DNA of 49,904 nt from an uncultured Nitratifractor sp. (lineage in GTDB: Bacteria; Campylobacterota; Campylobacteria; Campylobacterales; Sulfurovaceae). Made by a program: the position numbers and the translations under genes. Numbering within the stretch: the stretch's first letter is position 1; each line of letters opens with the position of its first letter. Shown here piece after piece: positions 8,298 to 17,690 of the stretch. The notes beneath the pieces are model-generated. The model had not been told where the DNA came from. It did not search any database and saw nothing but the letters and a program-made list of their open reading frames with translations. The stretch is taken from the NCBI GenBank assembly GCA_913054475.1, contig CAJXJF010000005.1:1-49904 (forward strand). The letters are read 5' to 3'.

Positions 8298-9848
8298 TCA
8301 GAGCAGCATCATAAAGGCTCCGGTCGTGAAGATGAGAGTCGCTGCTACCCGATATTCGTCGGCATCGAGTAGCAACAGGAAGAGAGAGAGCATTATCGAC
8401 AGTAGTGCGAGCCGCTCTCTTTTGCGTTTCTTTTCAAATCGGCTCTCGAGCCACTCGAGCTGTCTTTCGCTGATATGGACACGCAACTCGTCTTCACTCG
8501 CTTTTTCGATGGCGTTTGAAAGCTGTTTGACTCTCAGTGGAAGGGAGTCGAATTCGTTTTTCGCAAGCTCGAAAAGACCCGTATCCGCACCCAACGCTCT
8601 GGGGATATTTCTCTGCAGTATGGGCAGGATATCCTTGATGCCGTTGAAGTTCTCCACATATACCGTACCCAGTCCCTCTATGATGGCGCTGGCCCTGAGT
8701 ATATATATCGCCTCCTGAGGGAGCTTGAAGGGAAAATCCCTCATCGAAGCCATCACCCCGAAGGCCAACTCCTGCATCGTCATGGCATCGAGTGAGTCGT
8801 CGTTGAAGATGTCGAACATCCTCTGTGCCAGCTCGGTCATCTTCTCCTGCGGTGCTTCGTAGGCTATGACTCCAAGCCTTTTGCAGCTTGAAATATATAG
8901 GTCGAAATCCTCTTCGTGTGCCGATTTGACCATCTCTATGATAGCCACTCTCGTGGGATTGGAGAGTCTCTTGAGCATACCGAAATCGAGCAGTACGAGT
9001 CTTCCGTCGGGGCGTATGAGCAGATTGCCCGGATGGGGGTCGGCATGGAAATAGCCCTTTATGAGCATCTGCTCGGTATAGAAGAGTATGAGACTCTCCA
9101 TTACCGAGTGAAAATCGAGTTTCAGCCTCTCGAGCCCCTCCTTGTCGTCGAAGCGTATCCCCTCTTCGAAGCTCATCACGAGGGCGTCGCAGCTGCATAG
9201 TTTCTCATATGCACGAGGGAAGATTATGGAGCTGTTTTCGTATGTCTTGGAGAAACTCTTCAGGTTTCCAAGCTCAACGGAGAGATCGACCTCTTTTCTC
9301 GTCATATCGGCGAATTCGCTTATGAGAGAGTCTATGGAGTTTTTCGTATGGTGGGAGAATAGGGGCCTGAAGAGGATATTGAAAAACGAGAGAATGGCTA
9401 TGTCGGCCTCTATTCTCTTCTCTATATCCTTCCGTCTCAGCTTGACCGCCACTCTCTCTCCGCTTTTGAGGAGAGCTTCGTGTACCTGTCCTATGGAAGC
9501 GCTGGCTATGGGTCTGGTATCGAAACTTTCGAAAGGCTCCGCCCCTGCGAAGGCCCTTTCGAAAACGATTCCAAAATCCCTTTCAGACATGGGAGGTATC
9601 TCGTCGTGCAGAGCTTTCAACTCCGCCAGATATCTGTCGTCGAAAAAGTCGGCCCTCGTAGCCAGTACCTGGGCCAGTTTGATGAAAGCGGCACCGAGAG
9701 AGACTATCGTCTCTCGAAGTTTCCTAGGCTCCATTGGCCTCATCCCCATAAAGCTCTCTTTGCGCTTGATGAGCATGAAGAGTGTAAGAAGGAGCAGAAA
9801 TATCGATTTCACTCTGCCTGGAGAGTAGAGAGAGAGAAGTGTGGGCAC
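8298..9848 (-). CDS. ABC1/UbiB/AarF-family atypical protein kinase
   Basis: A 516-residue member of the UbiB (AarF, ADCK) family of atypical kinases or ATPases, which support isoprenoid-quinone metabolism in other bacteria. The KxGQ-type segment appears as FIKLAQVLATRADFF, followed by PIASASIGQVH, VAVKLRRKDI, the catalytic HADPHPGNLLI and the DFG-equivalent LLDFGM. Two hydrophobic segments at the C-terminus (after the basic FEKKRKRERLALL) look like the usual membrane anchor, and there is another at the N-terminus. Campylobacterota use menaquinone, so a role in menaquinone handling is a reasonable inference. The start is a GTG four bases after the stop of the phasin-like gene; later in-frame ATGs exist. 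Confidence 0.85.
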   Translation of the reverse strand: MPTLLSLYSPGRVKSIFLLLLTLFMLIKRKESFMGMRPMEPRKLRETIVSLGAAFIKLAQVLATRADFFDDRYLAELKALHDEIPPMSERDFGIVFERAFAGAEPFESFDTRPIASASIGQVHEALLKSGERVAVKLRRKDIEKRIEADIAILSFFNILFRPLFSHHTKNSIDSLISEFADMTRKEVDLSVELGNLKSFSKTYENSSIIFPRAYEKLCSCDALVMSFEEGIRFDDKEGLERLKLDFHSVMESLILFYTEQMLIKGYFHADPHPGNLLIRPDGRLVLLDFGMLKRLSNPTRVAIIEMVKSAHEEDFDLYISSCKRLGVIAYEAPQEKMTELAQRMFDIFNDDSLDAMTMQELAFGVMASMRDFPFKLPQEAIYILRASAIIEGLGTVYVENFNGIKDILPILQRNIPRALGADTGLFELAKNEFDSLPLRVKQLSNAIEKASEDELRVHISERQLEWLESRFEKKRKRERLALLSIMLSLFLLLLDADEYRVAATLIFTTGAFMMLL

Positions 9849-9851
9849 CTT

Positions 9852-10127
9852 CTACTCAGCCTCTTTTTTCAGTTTTTCGATCATCTCTTCTATATCTTTT
9901 CTGGTGGCTACCCCCATCTCTTCGAGTACCCTTCTTATACTCTCCTCTATTCTCTTTTCGAGCTTCTCTTCCTCTTCCTGCCCCTTCTGCACGGCTTTGT
10001 CGATGATATTTTTGGCCTCTTCGCGACTCACCTTCCCTCTCTCAACGAGTTCGGAAAGCTCCTCTTCTACCTTCTCTTTGGCAAGCAGTGCGCCGCCCAC
10101 CCCAAGATAGATAAGCTCTTTTAGCAT
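9852..10127 (-). CDS. Small phasin-like coiled-coil protein
   Basis: A 91-residue protein with a short hydrophobic N-terminus (MLKELIYLGVGGALLAKEKV) and then almost continuous charged amphipathic helix rich in Glu, Lys and Arg. The pattern resembles the phasin/PHA-granule-associated family of small helical proteins. I chose ATG 10127 because AAAAGGAG lies seven bases upstream; an upstream in-frame ATG at 10169 has no such site. It sits four bases before the ABC1-kinase gene, and the pair is probably one operon. No PHA synthase is in the window, so granule binding is not supported here. A membrane-associated accessory to the kinase is an alternative. Confidence 0.65.
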   Translation of the reverse strand: MLKELIYLGVGGALLAKEKVEEELSELVERGKVSREEAKNIIDKAVQKGQEEEEKLEKRIEESIRRVLEEMGVATRKDIEEMIEKLKKEAE

Positions 10128-10191
10128 CTTTGGCTCCTTTTTTTCTCCAATTTTATCATTTTTACGCAAATATAGCGCTCCTTTGCTTACT

Positions 10192-10205
10192 TTGGGTTAA
10201 CTCAA
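10192..10205. promoter_or_regulatory. FNR-like near-palindrome upstream of the response regulator
   Basis: TTGG-GTTAAC-TCAA resembles the TTGA-N6-TCAA site of CRP/FNR-family regulators with one mismatch and is nearly palindromic. It ends ten bases before the response-regulator start. Its position so close to the start codon suggests repression or coincidence. Confidence 0.25.
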
Positions 10206-10215
10206 CGGATATAAA

Positions 10216-10893
10216 ATGACATCTATGGAAACTACAAAGAGAGAAAAACCGATCAAAATATTGATGATAGAGGACGATCCCGAGTTTGCAGAGCTGCTTA
10301 GTGAATATCTTTCGCAGTTCGGTATGCAGGTGACCAACTACGAAGACCCCTTTCTCGGTGTGAGTGCCGGAGTGGGGAACTACGATCTGCTCCTGCTCGA
10401 TTTGACACTGCCGGGAATGGATGGGCTGGAGGTTTGCGAAGAGGTCGTGCGGAAATACGACATACCCGTAATCATCTCTTCGGCAAGAAGCGATATCTCC
10501 GACAAACTGGAGAGTTTCAGGGTAGGCGCCGACGACTATCTTCCAAAACCCTACGACCCCAAGGAGCTGCACGCCCGGATTCTATCTCTGCTGAGGAGAT
10601 ACAACAAGGGGGGCTCCAAAAACGAAGCTGTGAGCGATTACGAGATAAGGGGAGACACTATCTACTACAAAGGCGAAGCTCTATATCTGACTCCGGCGGA
10701 GTTCGACATACTCTCCCAGCTGGTGAGGAAGCAGGGTATCACGCTATCCAGAGAGCAGCTAATCAACGAATCGGAAGTGATGAGCGACTCTTCTCAGAAG
10801 AGCTTGGATGTGATAGTGAGCAAAATTCGCTCCAAGCTGGGTAACCCCAAGGCGATACAGGCGGTCAGAGGTGTGGGTTACAAACTGATATGA
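10216..10893 (+). CDS. OmpR-family response regulator (ArsR-like of Campylobacterota)
   Basis: A 225-residue two-component regulator. The receiver domain has the acidic pair in MIEDDPEF, the phosphoacceptor Asp in LLLLDLTLPGMDG, the Ser in VIISSARSD and the Lys in LPKPYDPKEL. The C-terminal half is an OmpR-type winged helix with EFDILSQLVRKQG, LSREQLINE and AVRGVGYKLI. It overlaps the histidine-kinase gene by four bases (ATGA). Pairing and sequence style match the acid-responsive ArsRS system of Helicobacter. ATG 10225 is an alternative start. OmpR-family regulators bind direct repeats about 11 bases apart; a matching array lies 2.8 kb away, upstream of the DAHP synthase. Confidence 0.87.
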   Translation: MTSMETTKREKPIKILMIEDDPEFAELLSEYLSQFGMQVTNYEDPFLGVSAGVGNYDLLLLDLTLPGMDGLEVCEEVVRKYDIPVIISSARSDISDKLESFRVGADDYLPKPYDPKELHARILSLLRRYNKGGSKNEAVSDYEIRGDTIYYKGEALYLTPAEFDILSQLVRKQGITLSREQLINESEVMSDSSQKSLDVIVSKIRSKLGNPKAIQAVRGVGYKLI

Positions 10894-12125
10894 AGAACGG
10901 AGCTCTTTCCCTCTTTAGTATAAATTCGCTCAGAGGCAAGATCAACCTCATCTTCTCAATCTCTTTCATCCTGCTCGTGATGCTTTTCATGGTCTTGAGG
11001 CAAAGCAGCGAAAGATACGCCATGCACGAACTCGAGATGCAGGAGAGAGCGAATATACACTATCTCTATCTCTACTATATGAAATACGGTACGATCGATA
11101 GAGACTATCTACTTTCGCAAAATATTCGTATAGTCGATATCGGCGGAAAAAATCTGAGATTGCGCAAAGAGATAGAGAGTAGAGGTGGTAGTAGCAGATT
11201 TATAGTCGCCAACATTAGATTGCATCGTTATATTCTCATAAACAACGATCGCTTCAAGCTGATACTCGAAAATCTCAATCGTCCCAAATTTCCTATCGAG
11301 TTGACCATATCGTTTCTGGGTGCGATGCTTCTTTTGCTTCTACTCTATATCTGGATAATCCGCTCGATAAATCCCCTCTTCGAGCTCAAAAGAGAGATTA
11401 TAAAGTTTTCGGAGGGGAATCTCGATATAGATTGCAAAAGCGATAAGAGAGACGAGATAGCCGATTTGGCGAATGCGTTCGACGATGCGGTGGATAAGAT
11501 AAAGACACTGCTCAGATCCAGACAGCTGCTTCTTAGAGCCGTGATGCATGAGCTCAAAACTCCCATAGCCAAAGGTCGCCTGCTTTCGGAGATGATAGGA
11601 GAAGATTGCAAAAAGGAGCGCTTTCATACGATTTTCGAGAGATTGAATCTGCTCATAGACGAGTTCGCCAAGGTCGAGCAGGTGAGCTCGCGAAATTTCG
11701 ATACGGATATGCGCCCCTACAAGATGAGCGATATTGTCGATGCCAGTATAGATATGCTGATGCTCGAAGAGCCCAAAAGAGATATACATATGGTGGTCAA
11801 GAGAGATTTTACCCTTCAGGCCGATTTCGACCTGCTGACACTGGCAGTGAAAAACCTCATAGACAATGGTATGAAGTATGGCAAAGAGCACAAAATCGAC
11901 ATATTGATAGATACGGATAGTATAAGTTTTGCAAACAAAGGAGAGCCTCTCAAGGGAGAGATAGAGGAGTACTTTCTGCCTTTTCATGATTCACAGAACG
12001 GACTTGGACTGGGGCTATATATAGTCAAGAGTATAGCCGATATACATGATCTCGATTTTATATACAGATATGAAAATGGCAGAGTGATCTTCATCCTCTC
12101 CAAAAAGGTTGGAGGAGCTATGTGA
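10890..12125 (+). CDS. Membrane sensor histidine kinase (ArsS-like)
   Basis: A 411-residue sensor kinase. Membrane spans at about 15-38 and 130-152 enclose a short periplasmic sensor of roughly 90 residues. A HAMP linker (about 153-205) precedes the dimerisation helix with phosphoacceptor VMHELKTPIAKGR, and an HATPase domain with N-box NLIDNGMKYG and G-box GLGLGLYIVKSI. The short sensor and MHELKTPIAKGR are characteristic of the ArsS group in Campylobacterota. Acid sensing is known for the Helicobacter protein and only inferred here. A GCGGAG/CTCCGC hairpin follows the gene. Confidence 0.87.
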   Translation: MKNGALSLFSINSLRGKINLIFSISFILLVMLFMVLRQSSERYAMHELEMQERANIHYLYLYYMKYGTIDRDYLLSQNIRIVDIGGKNLRLRKEIESRGGSSRFIVANIRLHRYILINNDRFKLILENLNRPKFPIELTISFLGAMLLLLLLYIWIIRSINPLFELKREIIKFSEGNLDIDCKSDKRDEIADLANAFDDAVDKIKTLLRSRQLLLRAVMHELKTPIAKGRLLSEMIGEDCKKERFHTIFERLNLLIDEFAKVEQVSSRNFDTDMRPYKMSDIVDASIDMLMLEEPKRDIHMVVKRDFTLQADFDLLTLAVKNLIDNGMKYGKEHKIDILIDTDSISFANKGEPLKGEIEEYFLPFHDSQNGLGLGLYIVKSIADIHDLDFIYRYENGRVIFILSKKVGGAM

Positions 12126-12130
12126 TTTGT

Positions 12131-12148
12131 GCGGAGCGGGGACTCCGC
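12131..12148. terminator. Hairpin between convergent kinase and DAHP synthase genes
   Basis: GCGGAG, a six-base loop, then CTCCGC form a perfect six-base-pair stem located between two converging genes. There is no clear U-tract on either strand, so termination strength is doubtful. Its placement makes a shared transcript end the simplest reading. Confidence 0.35.
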
Positions 12149-12156
12149 GAAGGTGC

Positions 12157-13494
12157 TTAGTCGAACTTTTTTCCGAGCATGAAAGAGAGCTCGAGAGCCT
12201 GCTTGGCGTTGAGCCTAGGATCGCACTGCGTATGGTAGCGGTCGGCGAGATCGTCGGTGGTGATGGGGCAAGATGTACTTCCTGTGCACTCGGTCACATC
12301 CTCCCCTGTCATCTCCAGATGTATTCCCGCAGCTACGGTACCTTCGGCTTCGTGTATCTGCATGAACTGTTTGACCTCCGAGAGTATGTTGTCGAAATCT
12401 CTCGTCTTGAAGCCGTTCGGGCTCTTCTCCACATTTCCGTGCATTGGGTCTATCGTCCAGACCACATTTTTGCCGGCATCCCTGAGCGCTCTTAGAAGAG
12501 GAGGGAAGAGTTCGGATATCTTGTCAGCTCCCATTCTCACGATTAGGTTGAGTCTCCCCTCTTCGTTGTCGGGGTTGAGGGCATCCGTGAGTCGAAGAAG
12601 CTCGTCGCTACTCATACTCGGCCCCACTTTGCATCCGATGGGATTTCTGATACCTCTGAAATATTCGATATGGGCACCTTCGAGCTCCCTGGTACGGTCG
12701 CCTATCCATAGCATATGTGCCGAAGTGTTGTACCACTCTCCACTGATACTATCTATGCGTGTGAGAGCCTCTTCGTAGTTCAGAAGCAGAGCTTCGTGCG
12801 AGGTATATACCACGGTCTGTCGCAACTGGGGTGCATTCCGACTGTTGATACCGGCGGCGGCGAGAAATTTCATCGCTTTGTCTATCCGGTCGCTGAGCTC
12901 TTCGTACTTCTTGCCCAGAGGATGGTCCTTGATGAAGTCGAGATTCCATCTGTGTACCTGCGTCAGGTCCGCCAGCCCCCCTCTGGAAAAGGCTCTTAGC
13001 AGGTTCATCGTGGCGGCGGACTGATAGTAGGCTCTGAGCATTCTGGAGGGATCTGGTTTTCTGGCCTCTTCGCTGAACTCGATATCGTTTATGATATCTC
13101 CTCTGTAGCTGGGCAGTTTCACTCCGTCTCTCTCTTCGTAGTCGCTGGAGCGCGGCTTGGCGAACTGTCCGGCGACTCTTCCTATCTTGATTATAGGTTT
13201 GCCGCTGGAGTATGTCATGACTACGGACATCTGAAGAATCAGTTTGAATAGATTCTTTATCACATCTCCGTTAAAAGAGGAGAAACTTTCGGCGCAGTCA
13301 CCACCTTGAATGATAAAGGCCTCTCCTCTTCCAGCCTTGGCCAAATCCGCTTTCAGATTTCTCGCTTCGCCGGCGAATATCAGAGGAGGATAGCCCCTGA
13401 GTTCATCTTCTACCTTTTTCAATTCCTCAATATTTTCATATTTCGGTTGCTGTTTTATAGGAAAATCTCTCCAGCTATCGGGACTCCAGCTCAT
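12157..13494 (-). CDS. Type II 3-deoxy-7-phosphoheptulonate (DAHP) synthase
   Basis: Condenses phosphoenolpyruvate and erythrose 4-phosphate, the first step of the shikimate pathway. The 445-residue sequence starts with [17 protein letters not shown] and has [45 protein letters not shown] and [14 protein letters not shown], all hallmarks of the class II (plant and Campylobacterota) enzyme. Metal ligands Cys (GGDCAES), His (DPMHGN) and Glu (HLEMTG) are present. I prefer ATG 13494 over ATG 13503, because AAGGA sits seven to eight bases before the former and abuts the latter. Monocistronic with a promoter near 13546-13573 and an operator-like array further upstream. Confidence 0.92.
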   Translation of the reverse strand: MSWSPDSWRDFPIKQQPKYENIEELKKVEDELRGYPPLIFAGEARNLKADLAKAGRGEAFIIQGGDCAESFSSFNGDVIKNLFKLILQMSVVMTYSSGKPIIKIGRVAGQFAKPRSSDYEERDGVKLPSYRGDIINDIEFSEEARKPDPSRMLRAYYQSAATMNLLRAFSRGGLADLTQVHRWNLDFIKDHPLGKKYEELSDRIDKAMKFLAAAGINSRNAPQLRQTVVYTSHEALLLNYEEALTRIDSISGEWYNTSAHMLWIGDRTRELEGAHIEYFRGIRNPIGCKVGPSMSSDELLRLTDALNPDNEEGRLNLIVRMGADKISELFPPLLRALRDAGKNVVWTIDPMHGNVEKSPNGFKTRDFDNILSEVKQFMQIHEAEGTVAAGIHLEMTGEDVTECTGSTSCPITTDDLADRYHTQCDPRLNAKQALELSFMLGKKFD

Positions 13495-13545
13495 ATCGTA
13501 CATCCTTCTCTTCGACTTCTCGTATCGTTATATAATTTCGAAGCG

Positions 13546-13573
13546 ATTATACCCAAAGAAGCATTTCCGTAAA
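13546..13573 (-). promoter_or_regulatory. Probable promoter of the DAHP synthase gene
   Basis: On the minus strand TATAAT occupies 13551-13546 with TTTACG at 13573-13568, a 16-base spacer. A transcript would start near 13539, about 45 bases before the chosen ATG. The -10 box is perfect and the -35 box is weak. Confidence 0.5.
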
Positions 13574-13611
13574 GTGATTTTATAGGCAGGAACGGATTTT
13601 TTCCCATTTTT

Positions 13612-13719
13612 TTCACATATGGCTTTGAAATTCGGACAATTCGGGAGAGAGGAGTAGGGGCTCATATTAATTAATTCACAATGTGAAAAAGATGTGAACT
13701 AATTGTGAAAATTTTTCAC
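13612..13719. promoter_or_regulatory. Phased TGTGAA operator array
   Basis: TGTGAA occurs at 13682, 13693 and 13704, exactly 11 bases apart, in direct orientation. Inverted copies add a palindrome TTCACA-A-TGTGAA (13675-13687) and another, GTGAAAA-T-TTTTCAC (13705-13719), which includes the cmoA stop codon. A further TTCACA is at 13612. Six-base direct repeats with an 11-base period are the known arrangement for OmpR/PhoB-family response regulators. The array lies about 75-180 bases upstream of the predicted DAHP synthase transcript start. Which regulator binds is unknown. Confidence 0.5.
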
Positions 13720-14438
13720 TTCTGCGCCCTGAAAGTGACGAAATTGGCCCACTGAAAAAGCGTATCGACGCTGGAGAAACCTGCATCGGTGCACATTTTC
13801 ATATTCTCCTCCACCGTGAAGGGGATGAGAATATTCTCCAGCGCTTCTCTCTTGGCAGCTATTTCATAATCGCTATACCCCTGTTTGCGTTTGTAGTCGT
13901 AGTAGATATCTATCATCAATTTATCCAGACGCCTGTCGGAAAACACCACCTTCTCCGAGAAGTAGAACTCCCCCTCTTCGTTCAATCCCTCGTATATACG
14001 CCTGAGCAGAGATGGCCGCTGGATGGGCCTGATAAACTGTAGAGTGTAGTTGGCCACGACAACATCGACACTCTCTATAGGATAGTGTAGTATATCGCTC
14101 TCTATCAGCTCTATATCTGAGGCTCCGAAGGCTTCACATTTGCGCCTAGCTCTCTCTATCATGGCTGGAGAGTTGTCGATTCCTTTGAGTATGAGTTCGC
14201 ATTCGGAGAGGGAGTGGAGTTTCAGCAAAAGCCTAGCTGTCGAAGAGCCCAGATCGAGTATGCTCAATCTATCTCTCTTTTTCGAGAGAATCAACTTCGT
14301 CACTATCTCCAGAACTTCCTGATAGAAAGGTATCGAGCGCTCGAGCATATCGTCGAAGACTGCGGCCACCGTCTCGTCGAATTCGAACTTCTTTTCAGGA
14401 GCTCTCGAGAATATTTTGTCTTCTTTCACCCTATACAC
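13716..14438 (-). CDS. cmoA: Carboxy-S-adenosyl-L-methionine synthase
   Basis: Makes carboxy-SAM from SAM and prephenate for the cmo5U wobble modification of tRNA. The 240-residue length and the sequence fit CmoA: it starts near the family opening with [19 protein letters not shown], and has the SAM motif [28 protein letters not shown] and [12 protein letters not shown], with the conserved Arg that binds the carboxylate. It lies 19 bases after the DUF1439 lipoprotein gene and probably shares its transcript. The partner CmoB is not in the window. Confidence 0.9.
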   Translation of the reverse strand: MYRVKEDKIFSRAPEKKFEFDETVAAVFDDMLERSIPFYQEVLEIVTKLILSKKRDRLSILDLGSSTARLLLKLHSLSECELILKGIDNSPAMIERARRKCEAFGASDIELIESDILHYPIESVDVVVANYTLQFIRPIQRPSLLRRIYEGLNEEGEFYFSEKVVFSDRRLDKLMIDIYYDYKRKQGYSDYEIAAKREALENILIPFTVEENMKMCTDAGFSSVDTLFQWANFVTFRAQK

Positions 14439-14457
14439 TCCATATTTACAGTAGGAT

Positions 14458-15006
14458 TTATGCTCCGAAGATGACGACTATCTTTTTCTCTTTTGCAACT
14501 ACCGCCTTGACACTTTCCGGTGCTGCCGGACTCTTTTGTAGATGATAGAGCGGTATCAGCGAAAGCTCTCCTGCTGCTATCTGGAAGATGGCTTCCTTCT
14601 CTTTTTGGGAGATGTATCTTTTTATACTATTATCGACAAATTCGATAGTACCGTTTTTCAATCCGTATAGATACAATTGTCCATCATGCTCGTTCACTCT
14701 CAAAACTCCATGCAGAGTCGTTACTCCGTTTGTCCCTTCCGGAACGGTGAAACTCTTGAACAAGAAAGAGACACGCACCTCCACCTCGCCCTCTTTTCCA
14801 TCCGAAGCTTTGCTCACAAGAGCGCTTAGAAGCTCGACACCCGCCTTGTCTATTCTCTGCTTTATAGGGAGTGCTTTGGAGAGCTTCTCGTTTATCACAC
14901 TATAGGGAATTTCGGTCGTTACGGAGAGCGGAGCTCTTTTTTGCAGACCACATCCCGCCGCGAATATCAATAGAAAGATTGAAATAAGCAAATATATTCG
15001 TTTCAT
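14458..15006 (-). CDS. DUF1439-family (YceB-like) lipoprotein
   Basis: A 182-residue predicted lipoprotein: a hydrophobic signal peptide (residues 1-18) ends in the lipobox FAAGC, with Cys about residue 19. The mature part, of mixed strands and helices, matches the DUF1439 family (E. coli YceB), which has a tubular lipid-binding-like fold in related structures. Examples are [17 protein letters not shown] near the start and a conserved basic/hydrophobic C-terminal helix. The residue after Cys is Gly, so outer-membrane sorting is expected. Function unknown. Located between a LolD-like ATPase gene and cmoA. Confidence 0.75.
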   Translation of the reverse strand: MKRIYLLISIFLLIFAAGCGLQKRAPLSVTTEIPYSVINEKLSKALPIKQRIDKAGVELLSALVSKASDGKEGEVEVRVSFLFKSFTVPEGTNGVTTLHGVLRVNEHDGQLYLYGLKNGTIEFVDNSIKRYISQKEKEAIFQIAAGELSLIPLYHLQKSPAAPESVKAVVAKEKKIVVIFGA

Positions 15007-15030
15007 CTCTACGCTTCCCCAATCTTGATA

Positions 15031-15045
15031 TGGAATACGATTCCA
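15031..15045. promoter_or_regulatory. Short palindrome in the lipoprotein leader
   Basis: TGGAAT-ACG-ATTCCA is a perfect six-base inverted repeat 25 bases before the lipoprotein start. A TATAAT box for the minus strand lies at 15103-15098, so the palindrome would fall in the transcribed leader. It could be an operator or a small hairpin. Confidence 0.3.
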
Positions 15046-15161
15046 CCTCGCGACAATTCCGAAGCCCGGATATTTCGCAATTTGGAATCTGCCTGCTATT
15101 ATATCCTCTCAAGTTATACAATCGCTGCAAGAGATGGAGAAAATTTTCATTTTCGCCCCCT

Positions 15162-15830
15162 CTATCGTATCTGCGTCACGGCAGCATCCATGAGTCTCAT
15201 AGTTCTATCGCATCTTCCGGCCATCTCTTCGTCGTGGGTCACGAGGAAGAGGGCACCCGAAACCTCCTCTATATATGAGAGGAGTACATCGAGTACCAGA
15301 TTGGAACTCTCCTTGTCGAGATTGCCCGTCGGTTCGTCCGCGAAGATTATCTTGGGTTTTTTCGAGAGGACTCTGGCTATCGAAACTCTCTGTTGCTGTC
15401 CCCCCGAAAGCTCACCCACCTTGTGCTCTATCACATCCTCTATCTCCAGGGCTTCGAGAATCCTTTCATCCACAGACTCTTTCGCCAGTATGGAAGCTAT
15501 CTCTATATTCTCTCTGCCGCTCATCCCCTTGAAGAGATAGTGCATCTGAAAGACTATACCTATACTCTCTCTTCGGAGCCTCTCCATCTTTTTCTCGGAT
15601 ATGGAGTAGAGCTCCTGCGAGAAGAGCACGACTCTGCCCTCCATCGGCTTGAGAAAGCCGGAAAGATTGTGCAAAAGCGTAGATTTTCCGCTTCCGCTGC
15701 GCCCTACGATGGCGACACTCTCTCCTCTTCCTATCTTCAGATTCACATTTTTGTACAGGGTATAGTCGAAGGCATGCCCCAGATTTTCCGCCTCCAAAAG
15801 AGTATTGGTATTCTCTTCTTCTATCTGCAT
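15162..15830 (-). CDS. LolD/MacB-type ABC transporter ATP-binding protein
   Basis: A 222-residue ATPase with Walker A GRSGSGKST, Q-loop IVFQMHYLF, signature LSGGQQQR, Walker B IIFADEPTGNLD and switch LVTHDEEMAG. FADEPTGNLD and the size place it in the LolD/MacB/FtsE branch, which powers extraction of lipoproteins or macrolide-type substrates rather than bulk import. No permease is adjacent; it is followed, 155 bases later, by a lipoprotein gene. A LolCDE role is plausible but unproven, because LolC/E are outside the window. Confidence 0.8.
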   Translation of the reverse strand: MQIEEENTNTLLEAENLGHAFDYTLYKNVNLKIGRGESVAIVGRSGSGKSTLLHNLSGFLKPMEGRVVLFSQELYSISEKKMERLRRESIGIVFQMHYLFKGMSGRENIEIASILAKESVDERILEALEIEDVIEHKVGELSGGQQQRVSIARVLSKKPKIIFADEPTGNLDKESSNLVLDVLLSYIEEVSGALFLVTHDEEMAGRCDRTMRLMDAAVTQIR

Positions 15831-15968
15831 CCTCCGCTCTTTCGTATAAATTTCGCCTATTTTACCATAGTGTGATTCGCCACTGTGCAGAGTCGATGAG
15901 TTGCTCTCGATCTCATGAGAGAGCCAAGCGCGCCCGTGTGCGGAGAAATCGTTTTACCCGAGATAGGA

Positions 15969-15974
15969 TATAAT
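15969..15974 (+). promoter_or_regulatory. -10 box of purH promoter
   Basis: A perfect TATAAT lies 43 bases before the purH start, inside an AT-rich stretch. No good -35 element is visible. AAAGGTGG (16006-16013) is the ribosome-binding site. Confidence 0.45.
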
Positions 15975-16016
15975 TCATATATTCAATGAAAAATATCAAA
16001 TTATCAAAGGTGGACG

Positions 16017-17549
16017 ATGAGAGCACTGTTGAGTGTGAGTGACAAGAGCGGTATAGTCGAGTTCGCGAAAGGGCTCGAAAAGCTGGGTTGGGAGATAGTC
16101 TCGACCGGAGGGACATACGCAAAACTCTCGCAGGCCGGCGTGAAGGTCACGGAGATAGACGAAATAAGCAAATTCCCCGAGTGTTTCGGGGGGAGAGTGA
16201 AGACGCTCAACCCCTATGTACACGGCGGCATACTTTACAAAAGAGATGACGAAACCCATCTGCAGGAGGCACGGAAGCTGGGAGTGGAGGCTATAGACTT
16301 GGTCTGTGTCAATCTCTATCCTTTCGCCGAGACGGTAGCCAGGACCGACGACTTCGCCGAGATAATAGAGAATATAGATATCGGTGGCCCCACTATGGTA
16401 CGCTCGGCGGCCAAAAATTTCAAAGATGTACTGATAGTCACCGACAGTGCCGATTACGAGAGGGTACTGGAGGCGATAGAGAAGGGCGAAGACGATTACG
16501 AATTTAGAAGAGAGTTGATGATAGCGGCGTTCGAGCATACGGCGGCATACGACGCCATGATAGCCAACTATATGAACGGCCGTTTCAATGGAGGTTTCGG
16601 AAATCGTCAATTCATCACGGGGAGGAAGGTCTTCGATACCAGATATGGCGAGAATCCGCATCAGCAGGGGGCACTCTATCAGTTTGGAGATTACTTCGAG
16701 AGACACTTCTTCCAGATAAAGGGAGAGGCGAGTTTCAACAATATGACGGATATGAACGGAGCTCTGGCTATAGCGTCCAGCTTCGGAGACAGAGCCGCGG
16801 TCTGTATAGTCAAACACGGCAATCCCTGCGGCTTCGCCCTCAAAGATACTCTGCTCGAATCCTATGTGGAGGCTCTCAAGTGCGACCCCGTTTCGGCATT
16901 CGGAGGTGTCGTGGCGGTCAACGGGGTAGTGGATGCCCGGCTTGCCGAAAAGATGAACGAAATATTTCTCGAAGTGATAATAGCGGGAGATTTCACTCCA
17001 GAAGCCGTCGAGATTTTCGAAAAGAAGAAGAGACTCAAACTCTTTTCGCAAAAGAGTGACAGACTGCTCAGGGCCGGAGATAGAGCCAATTTCAAACATA
17101 TAGACGGAGGCTTCGTTTATCAGGTAGCCGACTGCATATGTGACAATGAGGTCGAGGGTGCGAAACTCGTCAGCCGCAAGAGTGCTAACGAGAGACAGAT
17201 GAGAGATATGGAGATAGCCTGGAAGATAGCGGGAATGACCAAATCCAACTGTGTGGTCTATGTCAAAGATTCGGCCATGGTCGCAGTGGGGATGGGTATG
17301 ACCTCCCGTGTCGATGCGGCACAGTGCGCACTGAAGAAGGCCAAAGAGATGGGACTCGATGTCACAGGTGCGGTGATGGCGAGCGAAGCCTTCTTCCCCT
17401 TCAGAGACTCCATCGATGCCGCGGCACAGGCCGGTGTGAGCGCCGTCATAGAGCCTGGCGGAAGTATCAGGGACGATGAGGTGATAGAGGCTGCCGATGA
17501 GCACGGAATAGCCCTGTATTTTACGGGAGTGAGACACTTCCTGCACTAA
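16017..17549 (+). CDS. purH: Bifunctional AICAR transformylase/IMP cyclohydrolase
   Basis: Catalyses the last two steps of de novo IMP synthesis. At 510 residues it has the usual full length. The N-terminal IMP cyclohydrolase domain (about 1-195) has [21 protein letters not shown]-like [11 protein letters not shown] and [16 protein letters not shown]. The C-terminal transformylase has [11 protein letters not shown], the catalytic Lys-His of [10 protein letters not shown], and SDAFFPFRD-like [12 protein letters not shown]. Start ATG has AAAGGTGG upstream. Monocistronic, with a promoter on each side. Confidence 0.95.
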   Translation: MRALLSVSDKSGIVEFAKGLEKLGWEIVSTGGTYAKLSQAGVKVTEIDEISKFPECFGGRVKTLNPYVHGGILYKRDDETHLQEARKLGVEAIDLVCVNLYPFAETVARTDDFAEIIENIDIGGPTMVRSAAKNFKDVLIVTDSADYERVLEAIEKGEDDYEFRRELMIAAFEHTAAYDAMIANYMNGRFNGGFGNRQFITGRKVFDTRYGENPHQQGALYQFGDYFERHFFQIKGEASFNNMTDMNGALAIASSFGDRAAVCIVKHGNPCGFALKDTLLESYVEALKCDPVSAFGGVVAVNGVVDARLAEKMNEIFLEVIIAGDFTPEAVEIFEKKKRLKLFSQKSDRLLRAGDRANFKHIDGGFVYQVADCICDNEVEGAKLVSRKSANERQMRDMEIAWKIAGMTKSNCVVYVKDSAMVAVGMGMTSRVDAAQCALKKAKEMGLDVTGAVMASEAFFPFRDSIDAAAQAGVSAVIEPGGSIRDDEVIEAADEHGIALYFTGVRHFLH

Positions 17550-17563
17550 AACGATAAAGTTGA

Positions 17564-17593
17564 TTGACTTTGACTAAAGTTTTTTGATATAAT
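17564..17593 (+). promoter_or_regulatory. Promoter of the cbpA-hspR operon
   Basis: TTGACT (17564-17569), an 18-base spacer and TATAAT (17588-17593). A second TTGACT follows immediately at 17570-17575. A transcript would start about 90 bases before the dnaJ-like gene. HspR normally represses its own operon from HAIR-type repeats; I see no clean CTTGAG-N9-CTCAAG here, so any site must be divergent. Confidence 0.6.
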
Positions 17594-17690
17594 CCGGCAA
17601 AACTATTGGAACGAGTATTGCCGAACTTGTACAATCTGGGGTTTCGGCGCTTTTGAAGATTCGATAGGATAAAGAGAATGAGGAGTCAAG

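Noticed and set aside
15996-17546. 516-residue minus-strand frame opposite purH
   Set aside because: It is antisense to a complete, conserved purH and its composition (Tyr, His, Arg rich) is that of a shadow frame.
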